Assembly (NCBI RefSeq): GCF_022809125.1
Contig: NZ_JALGBI010000001.1
Location: 1,240,001-1,304,000, forward strand
From: Variovorax terrae
GTDB lineage: Bacteria; Pseudomonadota; Gammaproteobacteria; Burkholderiales; Burkholderiaceae_C
Length of the DNA: 64,000 bases
Reading direction: 5' to 3'
Shown here piece by piece: positions 20,582 to 28,797 of this stretch (positions within the stretch are counted from its first letter, which is position 1; every line of letters begins with the position of its first letter). The notes beneath the pieces are model-generated. The model was not told the DNA's origin, did not search any database, and saw only the letters and a program-made list of their open reading frames with translations. The position numbers were made by a program, and so were the translations under genes.

Positions 20582-22464
20582 GGCTTGTTTCCTTGCGGGG
20601 TGTCTTGCGGGATGAGGGTGAAAGGCAGCGTGCCGCCGTGCAGCGCGTTGACCAGGGCCTCGCGGTGCTTGAGCACGGCGCGCTGGTTGATCGAGCCCTT
20701 GTCGGTGACCTCGCCCTTGTCGATGGAAGGGGGCTCGGCCATCAGGTGAGCGCGCGCGATGCGGTTGGCGCTGCCGGTGGCGGCCGCGGCGAGCTGGTTG
20801 ACGACCTTCTGGAAATGCGCCTGCACCGGTGCGCTTTCCAGCACCTGCGGCAGCGTGGCATCGGCGCCCAGGCCGCTGAGCGCGCGGCAGGCCGCCGTCG
20901 GGAACAGCAGCGCGCCGACTTCCTTGAGGTTGATGCCGGTCAGCACGGCGTCCTGGATGTAGGGGGCGCCGGCCGCAATGATCTTCGCGCGCATCGGCCC
21001 CACGCTGACGAAGGTGCCGGTGGCGAGCTTGAAGTCCTCGGCGATGCGGCCGTCGAACTTCAGGCCCTGGTGGATGTCCTGCTCGTCGATCCACCGGACC
21101 GCGTCGCCGGTGGCGAAGAAGCCTTCCTCGTCGAAGGCTTCCTTCGTGGCTTCGGGCGAGCGCCAGTAGCCCGGCGTGATGTTGGGGCCGCGGTAGCGCA
21201 CCTCGGTCTTGCCGTCCACCGGCACCAGCTTGAGCTCGATGCCGGGCGACGGCACGCCGATGTCGCCGGCCTTCACGTTGGGGCTGGTCACGAAGATCGC
21301 GAACGGGGCCGATTCGGTCATGCCCAGGCCCGTGCCCATTACGATGCGCTCGCCGACCTCGGCTTCCTGGGTCTGGTGCAGGCTGTCCCAGATCGGCTGC
21401 GCCAGCGCGGCGCCCGAGTAGAAGAACATCTTCACGCGCGACAGCAGCGTCTGGCGCAGCTGCGCATCGCTCTTCATTGCGTGGGCGATGGCCTCGAAGC
21501 CGGTCGGCACGTTGAAATACACCGTGGGCGCGATCTCGCGCAGGTTGCGCAGCGTCTCGCCCATCAGCGCGGGCGTGGGCTTGCCGTCGTCGATGTAGAG
21601 CGTGCCGCCGTTGTAGATCGTGAGGCCGACGTTGTGGTTGCCGCCGAAGGTGTGGTTCCACGGCAGCCAGTCCACCAGCACCGGCGGCTCCTCGGTCAGC
21701 ACCGGCATGGACTGGCGCATCTGCTGCTGGTTGGCGCACCACATGCCATGCGTGTTGATCACGGCCTTGGGCAACTTGGTCGAGCCCGAGGTGAACAGGA
21801 ACTTGGTGATGGTGTCGGGGCCGGTGGCCTGCATCGCCGCGTCCACGGCCGAGGTGGCGGGCGTGGCCAGCAGGCTGGCGAAGGCGGTGGCGGAGCGGCC
21901 TTCGAGGGTGCCCGAATGGACGGCCACCTCGACGTCGGCGCCGACCGTGGCGGCGATCGCCCGGCCGTAGCGCGCCGCATCGCTCGCGAACACCAGGCCG
22001 GGGGTCAGCGTGTTCAGCACATGGCGCAGCTTGTCGTAGTCCTGGCTGACCGTGGAGTAGGCCGGCGACACCGGGCAGTAGGGCACGCCGGCATAGAGGC
22101 AGCCCAGCGCCAGCAGCGCGTGCTCGAGGCTGTTCTCACTGAGGATGGCCACCGGCCGTTCGGCGTTCAAGCCGCGGTCCAGCAGGGCCTGGCCGATGCT
22201 GCGCGCGCTGGCCAGCGCCTCGCCGTAGGAGATGTGGCGCCAGTCGCCGGTGCTGCCGTCGGCCTGGCGTTCGCGGCGGGCAATGAAGGTGCGCCCGGGG
22301 ACGGCCTGGGCCCAGTACAGCAGCCGGTCGGTCATGCGCAGGGCGTAATCCGACAGGGCCTGGTCGGCCTGCAGGTAGCGCGCGCCGTTGGCGCCTTCGC
22401 GCAGCAGGACGCGGGTGACGCCGAAGGTCAGCGGGCGGTATCGGGGTTGGGTCGTCTCGCTCAT
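20578..22464 (-). CDS. fcs: Feruloyl-CoA synthetase
   Basis: A 628-residue acyl-adenylate-forming enzyme activating ferulate, coumarate or caffeate to CoA thioesters with ATP. The P-loop FTSGSTKLPK (224-233) has the Leu-Pro variant characteristic of feruloyl-CoA synthetases. Further motifs are VDWLPWNHTFGGNHNVG, the adenine-site segment GTGLGMTESAP and the hinge region YWRSPEATKEAFDEEGFFATGD. Length matches the family (about 620). Gene order hydratase-fcs-SDR with a 4-bp overlap to the SDR fits one catabolic unit. Confidence 0.92.
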   Translation of the reverse strand: MSETTQPRYRPLTFGVTRVLLREGANGARYLQADQALSDYALRMTDRLLYWAQAVPGRTFIARRERQADGSTGDWRHISYGEALASARSIGQALLDRGLNAERPVAILSENSLEHALLALGCLYAGVPYCPVSPAYSTVSQDYDKLRHVLNTLTPGLVFASDAARYGRAIAATVGADVEVAVHSGTLEGRSATAFASLLATPATSAVDAAMQATGPDTITKFLFTSGSTKLPKAVINTHGMWCANQQQMRQSMPVLTEEPPVLVDWLPWNHTFGGNHNVGLTIYNGGTLYIDDGKPTPALMGETLRNLREIAPTVYFNVPTGFEAIAHAMKSDAQLRQTLLSRVKMFFYSGAALAQPIWDSLHQTQEAEVGERIVMGTGLGMTESAPFAIFVTSPNVKAGDIGVPSPGIELKLVPVDGKTEVRYRGPNITPGYWRSPEATKEAFDEEGFFATGDAVRWIDEQDIHQGLKFDGRIAEDFKLATGTFVSVGPMRAKIIAAGAPYIQDAVLTGINLKEVGALLFPTAACRALSGLGADATLPQVLESAPVQAHFQKVVNQLAAAATGSANRIARAHLMAEPPSIDKGEVTDKGSINQRAVLKHREALVNALHGGTLPFTLIPQDTPQGNKP

Positions 22465-22497
22465 GGTTCTTCTGGGTGAATCTCGGTGGGCGGCGGA

Positions 22498-23271
22498 TCA
22501 GCCTTTGGCAACCTTGCCGGCGCGGCCTTCGAGGAAGGCGCGCACGCGCTCCTTGGCCTCCGGGGCGCTCTGCGCGATGGCCGCCATCATCGCTTCGGTG
22601 AGGAAGCCCTGGTCGGCCGGCTGCTCGGCGATGCGCGGCAGCGCGTGCATCAGCGCGTAGTTGGTCAGCGGCGCGTTCTGCGCCACGCGCTCGGCCAGTT
22701 CCAGCGCCTTGTCGAAAGCCTGGCCGGGCGGCACGAGGTACTGCGCGAAACCGGCGCGCTCGCCGTCCTGCGCGTTGTAGACGCGGCCGGTGAGCATCAT
22801 GTCGGTCATGCGGGCCACGCCGATCAGCTTGGGGATGCGGACCGAGCCGCCGCCGCCCACGAAGATGCCGCGCGAGCCCTCGGGCAGCGCATAGAAGGTG
22901 GTTTCGTCGGCCACGCGGATGTGGCAGGTGCTGGCCAGCTCGAGCCCGCCGCCGACCACGGCGCCGTGCAGCGCGGCGATCACCGGCACCGGGCCGTACT
23001 GCACGCGCTCCAGCGCGCTGTGCCACATGCGCGAATGGTGCAGGCCCTGGCCGGCATCGCGCTCCTGGAGTTCGCCCAGGTCGAGGCCGGCGCAGAAATG
23101 CTCGCCCTCGCCGGCGAGCACGGCGGCGCGGGTGGTGTCGGGCAGGTTCTCGAACAGCTTGCGCAGGGCCAGGATCAGGCCGTCGTTCAGCGCATTGCGC
23201 TTGGCGGGGCGGCTCAGGCGGATCACGGCAATGGCGCCGCGCATGTCAAGTTGGATGTCTTTGCTGGTCAT
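22498..23271 (-). CDS. Crotonase-family enoyl-CoA hydratase (feruloyl-CoA hydratase)
   Basis: A 257-residue crotonase. Oxyanion-hole segments HFCAGLDLGE (58-67) and GAVVGGGLELA (103-113) are present, and both glutamates used by true hydratases are kept at E111 and E131 (YALPEG). It is the first gene of the minus-strand operon, facing the divergent amidohydrolase. Beside an SDR dehydrogenase and with no vanillin dehydrogenase nearby, hydration without aldol cleavage is the likelier activity, but a hydratase-lyase cannot be excluded from sequence. Confidence 0.85.
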   Translation of the reverse strand: MTSKDIQLDMRGAIAVIRLSRPAKRNALNDGLILALRKLFENLPDTTRAAVLAGEGEHFCAGLDLGELQERDAGQGLHHSRMWHSALERVQYGPVPVIAALHGAVVGGGLELASTCHIRVADETTFYALPEGSRGIFVGGGGSVRIPKLIGVARMTDMMLTGRVYNAQDGERAGFAQYLVPPGQAFDKALELAERVAQNAPLTNYALMHALPRIAEQPADQGFLTEAMMAAIAQSAPEAKERVRAFLEGRAGKVAKG

Positions 23272-23300
23272 GGTTGCTTTTCAGGGTCGAATGAATTATC

Positions 23301-23315
23301 GTTATGAAATATAAC
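23301..23315. promoter_or_regulatory. Candidate operator between hydratase and amidohydrolase genes
   Basis: GTTAT-GAAAT-ATAAC is a perfect 5-bp inverted repeat in the AT-rich centre of the 116-bp divergent intergenic region. It is well placed to be the site of the cluster's MarR regulator and to control both directions. Binding is untested. Confidence 0.45.
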
Positions 23316-23387
23316 CAACTCAATGCCGCCGTAGCCGCATTTCATCAGTGTTTACCCTAAGCTTTGGGCCGCTCCCAGGAGACTGAC

Positions 23388-24257
23388 ATGGACCACAAGA
23401 ACCTCGTTGCCATCGACATACACACCCACGCCGAGGTGAGCTGCTGGAACCCGTTCGACAACTACGGTGAGGAATACGACCGCGCAGCCGACAAGTACTT
23501 CCGCAACAGCCGGCGCCCCACGATCCAGGAGACGATCGACTACTACCGCGAGAAGAAGATCGGCCTGATCATGTTCACGGTGGACAGCGAGTCCCAGCTC
23601 GGCCGCCGCCGCATCCCCAACGAGGAGATCGCCGAGGCCGCGCAGAAGAACAGCGACATGATGATGGCCTTCGCCAGCATCGACCCGCACAAGGGCAAGA
23701 TGGGCGCGCGCGAGGCCGAGCGCCTGATCAAGGAGCACGGCGTCAAGGGCTTCAAGTTCCACCCCACGGTGCAGGGCTACCACCCCTACGACAGGATGGC
23801 CTGGCCGATCTACGAGGTGATCAACGCGCACAAGCTGCCGGCCATCTTCCACACCGGCCACAGCGGCATCGGCTCGGGCATGCGCTGCGGCGGCGGCCTG
23901 CGCCTGGAGTACAGCAACCCGATGCACCTGGACGACGTGGCGATCGACTTCCCCGACATGCAGATCGTCATGGCGCACCCGAGCTTCCCGTGGCAGGACG
24001 AGGCGCTGAGCGTGGCCACGCACAAGCCCAATGTGTGGATCGACCTGTCGGGCTGGAGCCCCAAGTACTTTCCGAAGCAGCTCGTGCAGTACGCCAACAC
24101 GCTGCTGAAGGACCGCATCCTGTTCGGCAGCGACTACCCGCTGATCACGCCCGACCGCTGGATGAAGGATTTCGAGGAGGCCGGCTTCAAGCCCGAGGTG
24201 ATGCCCGGCATCCTCAAGGGCAATGCGGTGCGGCTGCTGGGGCTGGAGGCGGCCTGA
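23388..24257 (+). CDS. Amidohydrolase-family protein, probable beta-ketoacyl-CoA hydrolase/decarboxylase
   Basis: A 289-residue metal-dependent TIM-barrel amidohydrolase (COG2159 type). Ligand motifs are HTH at 12-14, KFHPTVQGY, FHTGHSG and FGSDYP near the C-terminus. The ATG at 23388 has an AGGAG site 7 bp upstream. It is transcribed divergently from the fcs operon. In the CoA-dependent beta-oxidative hydroxycinnamate pathway described in Agrobacterium an amidohydrolase of this family cleaves the beta-keto-phenylpropionyl-CoA, giving the benzoate (vanillate or 4-hydroxybenzoate). Context supports that role; ACMSD-like or resorcylate decarboxylase activity is the alternative. Confidence 0.8.
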   Translation: MDHKNLVAIDIHTHAEVSCWNPFDNYGEEYDRAADKYFRNSRRPTIQETIDYYREKKIGLIMFTVDSESQLGRRRIPNEEIAEAAQKNSDMMMAFASIDPHKGKMGAREAERLIKEHGVKGFKFHPTVQGYHPYDRMAWPIYEVINAHKLPAIFHTGHSGIGSGMRCGGGLRLEYSNPMHLDDVAIDFPDMQIVMAHPSFPWQDEALSVATHKPNVWIDLSGWSPKYFPKQLVQYANTLLKDRILFGSDYPLITPDRWMKDFEEAGFKPEVMPGILKGNAVRLLGLEAA

Positions 24258-24265
24258 TCCCGGTT

Positions 24266-24309
24266 GCTATCGAAAATATAGCAACAAACGACCAGGCGAC
24301 GAGGACATC
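24266..24309 (+). repeat. 44-bp bipartite repeat, copy 5
   Basis: The head is GCTAT-CGAAAAT-ATAGC, spacer AAC, and the tail begins AAACGACCAGGC and ends GACGAGGACATC. It lies between the convergent ends of the amidohydrolase and the Bug receptor genes. A short hairpin (CAGGCG/CGCCTG around CTTTT) follows at 24306-24327. Confidence 0.85.
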
Positions 24310-24336
24310 AGGCGCTTTTCGCCTGAAAAACGGCAC

Positions 24337-25329
24337 TCACTCGGCCTTGATGCCCGCGGCCTTGATCACCTGGGCCCATTTCTCGACCTCGGCCTTCTGG
24401 AAGGCTGCGATCTGCGTGGTGCTGAGGTCGGCCGGCTCCATGCCGAAGCCCTTCATCCTGGCCTGCATCTCGGGCTGCGCCAGGATCTTGCGAATTTCGC
24501 CGTGCAGGCGGTCGATGACGGGCGCGGGCGTGCCGGCCGGCACGAAGATGGCCTGCCACGACACCACCTCGAAGTCCTGCAGCCCGGCCACGCCCGACTC
24601 GGCCACCGTGGGCACGTCGGGCAGCGAACTCAGCCGCTGCGCCGAGGTGACCGCGATGGCGCGCAGCTTGCCGCTCTGGATGTGCGGCGCCGCCACCACC
24701 GTGGTGTCGAACATCATGTCGACCTGGCCGCCGATCACGTCCTGGATCGCCGGGCCGCTGCCCTTGTAGGGCACGTGCGTGAACTTCACCCCCGACTTGT
24801 AGGCCAGCAGCTCCAGCGCCAGGTGCTGCGAGGTGCCGGTGCCGGCCGAGGCCGACGACAGGCCGCCGTTGCGCGTCTTGCTCGCGGCCAGCACGTCTTT
24901 CAGGCTCTTGTACGGGCTGTTGGCGTTGACTACCAGCACCACCGGATTGGTGCCGATCAAGGTGACGGGCGCGAACGACTTGATCGGGTCGTAGCCGATC
25001 TTCGGGTACAGGCTCACGTTGATGGCGTGCGAGCTGATGGTGCCGCCCAGCAGCGTGTAGCCGTCCGGCGCGGCGCGCGCGGCGATCTCCGAGCCCACGC
25101 TGCCGCCGGCGCCGCCCTTGTTGTCGATCACCACGCTGGTGCCCAGCGTGGTGCCGAGCTGCTGGCTGATGAGCCGGCCCAGCGTGTCGGTGGTGCCGCC
25201 GGCCGGGAACGGCACGAGGTAGGTGATGGCCTTGGCCGTCGGCCAGCCGCCCTGGGCCCGGGCGGGCAGGGCGGCAAGCGGGGTGGCCAGGGCGGCCATG
25301 GCGGTGTGGATCAGGGCGCGGCGTTGCAT
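24337..25329 (-). CDS. Bug/TctC-family periplasmic receptor
   Basis: A 330-residue tripartite-tricarboxylate-type binding protein. The signal peptide (about 1-26) ends ALPARA. Family hallmarks are ITYLVPFPAGGTTDTLGR, VVIDNKGGAGG, PDGYTLL, THVPYKGSGPAIQD and LPDVPTVAESG. It is the last gene of the minus-strand uronate run and begins 94 bp after the second GH67-like gene. No TctA/TctB membrane genes are in the window, so either it shares permeases elsewhere or acts in sensing. Ligand unknown; a sugar acid or glycoside is a guess from context. Confidence 0.88.
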   Translation of the reverse strand: MQRRALIHTAMAALATPLAALPARAQGGWPTAKAITYLVPFPAGGTTDTLGRLISQQLGTTLGTSVVIDNKGGAGGSVGSEIAARAAPDGYTLLGGTISSHAINVSLYPKIGYDPIKSFAPVTLIGTNPVVLVVNANSPYKSLKDVLAASKTRNGGLSSASAGTGTSQHLALELLAYKSGVKFTHVPYKGSGPAIQDVIGGQVDMMFDTTVVAAPHIQSGKLRAIAVTSAQRLSSLPDVPTVAESGVAGLQDFEVVSWQAIFVPAGTPAPVIDRLHGEIRKILAQPEMQARMKGFGMEPADLSTTQIAAFQKAEVEKWAQVIKAAGIKAE

Positions 25330-25423
25330 GGGGTTGTCTCCTTGGGTGTTGAATGAGGCATGAGCCCGGCCGCGCCAGCGGGGCGCGCGCGGCCGGTGGG
25401 CTGGGCTGTGTCCTGGCGGCCGT

Positions 25424-27067
25424 TCATGCTGGGCTCCCGAGCACCGCAAGGGCCTGCGCCTCGATCCGGCGGCCGTCGCGGATGATGTCGTGCGCGCGGC
25501 GCGGGTCCATCAGCATGATGTACTGGTGCGGCACGCTGCCGGTCCGGGCCAGCGCCTGCACCGTGTCGGCATGGCGTTCAAGGGCTTCGAGCAGGCGGGA
25601 CAGCGCCTTGTGGTCGTCCTCGCGGTGCCCGGCCTGCGGATCGCCAAGCCAGCGCGCATACAGGCAGACCTTGGCGCACAGCTCGAGCCCCTCGACCCAG
25701 GTGTCGAAATGCGCGAAGCCCGCCTGGACGAAGGCCTGGACCCGGGTGTCCACGGCTGGCGCCGCGCGGCGCACGTCGGCCACCAGGGCGCGCGCCAGCG
25801 CGAGCGCCTCGTCCTTCTCGGCCAGCGCGCGCTCGAGGCGGCGGCGGTCGAGCTGGAGGTCGCCGGCCCGCTCGGGGGCCCAGACGGCCAGGCTGTCGCG
25901 GTTCTCCATGCCCCACCAGGCCCGCTCGATGCTGCGCGGCAGCATGCTGTTGTCGGCGGACACGAAGCCGTCGATGTAGGCGGCGCGCCGCACCACAGGC
26001 TCGGTCCGTTCGAGCAGGGCGGCCAGCCAGCCGGCGGCGCCTTCATCCCAGCCACGCTCGGCCAGCCAGCGCCGGCAGGCCTGTGCGGCGTCGATGTCCT
26101 GGCCGCGCGCCAGCGCCGCCGCGCCGATGAGGTTGATCTCGTTGAGCGTGTCGAGTGCGTCGAGGTCGTTGATGCGCTCCCACTCGATGCGGAAGATGCC
26201 GCCTTCGACGCCATGGGCCTGCCAGTGCGCCATGCGCCGGCGCAGGTCGTCGAGCACCAGGCAGGGCATGCAGCCCCAGCCGAAGAACTGGCCCATCACG
26301 TCGTACTCGACCCATTGCGTGCGCCGCACCTGGCGGATCGCCGGGTTGTCGGGGAAGCCCAGGTAGAAGTCGTGCGGCGTCGCCTTGATGCAGAAGATCA
26401 CGTCCTCGGGCGCGGCGTCCACCGCCTCGATCAGCGGCGCATGGTCGGCCGGCTTATAGGCGAAGTCGCGCACCGCGAGCCGCTTGCCGTGCCGCGCGAT
26501 CGGTGCGTGCAGGCAGGCGATCATGCGGGCATACCAATCGACCAGCGGCTCCTCCTGGCAGCGCGCGCAGCGGCAGGTCTTCTGCACACGCGAGGCGCGG
26601 CTTTCCTGCGAGCCGAAGCTCACGATCAGGCCCGCGAGGGCCGGGAAGTCGCCGAACAGCTCGTCCATCTTGTGGCCGAGGTACTCCGTCCAGAAGGGCT
26701 CGGAGGGACAGATCGCGCCATTCTTGAACACCTCGGGGTGCAGGGCGAACACCTCGTCGGAAAAGCCGATCTCCTTGACGTTGACCCACACCGCCACGCC
26801 GGCAGCGCCGGCCATGGCGAGCAGGTGCTCAAAGTAGGCGCGGCGGTTGAAGATCGCGTTCTCGCCGCGGCGCGACGGCAGGTCGCTCCACAGCGCATAG
26901 GGATCGAAGTAGGCGCGCGGGTAGACGAGCTGGTGCACCAGGTCCGACTCGTGCAGCACCAGCGTGTTCATGCCGTGGCGCTGCATGAAGGCGAGCACGC
27001 GCTGCACGCGCTCGCGCTCCCACATGCGCTGGCCATGCATCTCGACGGCGCGCATCGCCAGCGTCAT
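25424..27067 (-). CDS. GH67-like TIM-barrel protein, paralogue A (possible new glycosidase family)
   Basis: A 547-residue cytoplasmic-looking protein (no signal peptide) that I cannot assign to a named family. It is homologous along its length to the next gene. The N-terminal half alternates strands and helices as in a TIM barrel (MNTLVLHESD, VAVWVNVKEIGFSD, LAGLIVSFGSQES). The segment CIKATPHDFYLGFPD followed by TQWVEYDVMGQFFG resembles the alpha-glucuronidase GH67 core (VKNGPIDFQ, EFQITQEYLG). By that alignment E155 and D233 match catalytic residues, and Q260 replaces a glutamate. CRCARC (165-170) is a possible metal knuckle. The ATG overlaps the upstream stop (ATGA). Lying in a uronate operon, it may release uronic acids from imported glycosides. 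Confidence 0.55.
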   Translation of the reverse strand: MTLAMRAVEMHGQRMWERERVQRVLAFMQRHGMNTLVLHESDLVHQLVYPRAYFDPYALWSDLPSRRGENAIFNRRAYFEHLLAMAGAAGVAVWVNVKEIGFSDEVFALHPEVFKNGAICPSEPFWTEYLGHKMDELFGDFPALAGLIVSFGSQESRASRVQKTCRCARCQEEPLVDWYARMIACLHAPIARHGKRLAVRDFAYKPADHAPLIEAVDAAPEDVIFCIKATPHDFYLGFPDNPAIRQVRRTQWVEYDVMGQFFGWGCMPCLVLDDLRRRMAHWQAHGVEGGIFRIEWERINDLDALDTLNEINLIGAAALARGQDIDAAQACRRWLAERGWDEGAAGWLAALLERTEPVVRRAAYIDGFVSADNSMLPRSIERAWWGMENRDSLAVWAPERAGDLQLDRRRLERALAEKDEALALARALVADVRRAAPAVDTRVQAFVQAGFAHFDTWVEGLELCAKVCLYARWLGDPQAGHREDDHKALSRLLEALERHADTVQALARTGSVPHQYIMLMDPRRAHDIIRDGRRIEAQALAVLGSPA

Positions 27068-28797
27068 GCCGTCACCTCTTCGGTGGGCGCCGCCAGGCGC
27101 GCAAGCTGGGCTTCGATGTCCAGCGCCAGCGCACGGACGCGCGAGACGTCGAGCAGCCAGTAGGCATAGTGCGGGTAGTGCGTGCCCGCGAGCACGGCAT
27201 CGATCTGCCGGGCGAACTCGCGCAGCGGAGGCACGGCCGCGCCGGCCGCCTCGATCCAGGCCGCTTCGCCCGAGCGCCGGGCGCGGTCGGCAGAGAACAC
27301 CGCCCGCGCGCACAGCATGTAGCCCTGCACATAGTGCTCGTACAGCCCGAGCATGGTCTCGAGCTCCGCGGCCACCGCCGGTGGCAGGCCCAGTTCGCGC
27401 GGCCGCAGCAGGGCGCCGAGCCGGCGCACCTCGGCGAGCGCCTGCTCCTTTTCCGCGAAGATGATCTCGAGGTTCTCGTCGGTCGGCTCCAGCAGCCGCG
27501 AGGCGCCGGGCTCCCAGTCGTCCCGGCCATGGATGTGGACCAGCATGTCGAAGGCCTTGGCCAGCGATTCGGGGTACTGGTCATCCTCGTGGAACAGGTG
27601 GCCGCGCACGTAGGCGGCCTTTTCCATGACCTGCCACGACGCCCGCATGTAGTCGCGCAGCCAGACCGGCGCCTGCGGATGCGCCGGCACCTGCGGCGGC
27701 GCCATCTCCGAGGCCGAGCGCATCGGCGAGTACAGGCCGTGCCGGGCCCAGGCCGCGTAGATGCCGTCCAGGTCGCGCTCCACGTCCTGCGCCAGCATCG
27801 CGCCGCCGATCACGTTGAGGATGTTCGGACTGTTGAAGCTGCCCGCGTCGGTGATCACCTCCCAGTCGGTGCGCAGCGAGATGCCCTCGGCCCCGCTGGC
27901 CAGCGCGTGCCGCATGCGCCGCTGCATGTCCTCGACCACGCTGAGCGGGAAGAAGCCGAGGCCGAAGAACTGGCCCCAGGTGTCGTACTCGATCCACTGC
28001 CGCAGGCCTGCGGTGTGGCCGATGCGCGGGTTGTCGGGGAAGGTGGGGTAGTAGTCGTGCGGCGTGTTCTTCAGCGAGATCACGATGTCGGGCGAGCAGC
28101 GGCGTGCCGCGTCGAGCATGTGGCTCTGCTGGTCGGCCGAGTAGGAGAAGTCGCGCACCGCGAGCGTCTTGCCCGCGGCCGCGAGCGGCCGCTCCATCGC
28201 GCCGAGCAGGTCGGCGTACCAGTCCGCCGGCGACAGCGCGGCGCAGCGTTCGCAGCGGCAGCTGTTGGCCGAGATCGACACCTTGCTCTCGCGCGTGCCC
28301 GGGCTGACGATCACGCCCGCCAGATCGGGCACGGCCTGCACCAGCTCGCACATCTTGATGTCGAGGAACTTCCACCAGAACGGATCGCTCGGGCAGACCG
28401 AGCCGTCGGCGCCGCGCAGGCCCGGCACGATCTCGAGCAGCGCATCGGCGAACCAGATCTCCTTGATCTGCAGGTACAGGCGGATGCCCAGCGCCTTGGC
28501 TTCGCGCGCCACCTTGTTGATGTAGTGGCGGTTCTGGTAGATCGAGTGCAGCCGCACCGGCCAGCGCTTCCACATGAGCTCGTCGGGAAAGAAGGCCTCG
28601 GGGAACACCAGGTGCTCGACGATGTCGTTCTGATGGAACACGAGCGCATTCATGTCGAACTGGTGCATGAAGCTCAGCGCCTGCTCGACCTGTGCCCATT
28701 GCCACATGCGGCTGGAGTGGAATTCGAGCGCGCGAACCGCAAAGCCGCGGGCACCGGCCCTGGCGCCCGCCGAGGGCGTCTTGCTGTCGAACGTCAT
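27064..28797 (-). CDS. GH67-like TIM-barrel protein, paralogue B (possible new glycosidase family)
   Basis: A 577-residue paralogue of the following gene, with no signal peptide. Shared blocks include MNALVFHQNDIVEHLVFPEA, LYLQIKEIWFAD, LAGVIVSPGTRES, CRCERC (180-185), VRDFSYS, SLKNTPHDYYPTFPDNP and QWIEYDTWGQFFG. Against remembered GH67 motifs, E170, D248 and Q276 fall where Glu (acid), Asp and Glu lie; the D248-Q276 spacing of 28 equals that of the GH67 pair. The C-terminal 200 residues are helical, as in GH67. Start 28797 overlaps the Bug receptor stop by 4 bp, so receptor and both paralogues are translationally coupled. Function is inferred, not recognised. Confidence 0.55.
   Translation of the reverse strand: MTFDSKTPSAGARAGARGFAVRALEFHSSRMWQWAQVEQALSFMHQFDMNALVFHQNDIVEHLVFPEAFFPDELMWKRWPVRLHSIYQNRHYINKVAREAKALGIRLYLQIKEIWFADALLEIVPGLRGADGSVCPSDPFWWKFLDIKMCELVQAVPDLAGVIVSPGTRESKVSISANSCRCERCAALSPADWYADLLGAMERPLAAAGKTLAVRDFSYSADQQSHMLDAARRCSPDIVISLKNTPHDYYPTFPDNPRIGHTAGLRQWIEYDTWGQFFGLGFFPLSVVEDMQRRMRHALASGAEGISLRTDWEVITDAGSFNSPNILNVIGGAMLAQDVERDLDGIYAAWARHGLYSPMRSASEMAPPQVPAHPQAPVWLRDYMRASWQVMEKAAYVRGHLFHEDDQYPESLAKAFDMLVHIHGRDDWEPGASRLLEPTDENLEIIFAEKEQALAEVRRLGALLRPRELGLPPAVAAELETMLGLYEHYVQGYMLCARAVFSADRARRSGEAAWIEAAGAAVPPLREFARQIDAVLAGTHYPHYAYWLLDVSRVRALALDIEAQLARLAAPTEEVTA

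Noticed and set aside
22498..23271. Calling the crotonase a feruloyl-CoA hydratase-lyase (vanillin-forming)
   Set aside because: The SDR and amidohydrolase partners and lack of a vanillin dehydrogenase favour simple hydration; kept as an alternative only.
25424..28797. Treating the tandem pair as GH20 hexosaminidases because of the TIM-barrel pattern and a cysteine-rich loop
   Set aside because: The GH20 Asp-Glu pair motif is not visible, while the Asp-containing block and following E-Y-D...GQFFG segment resemble GH67 better.
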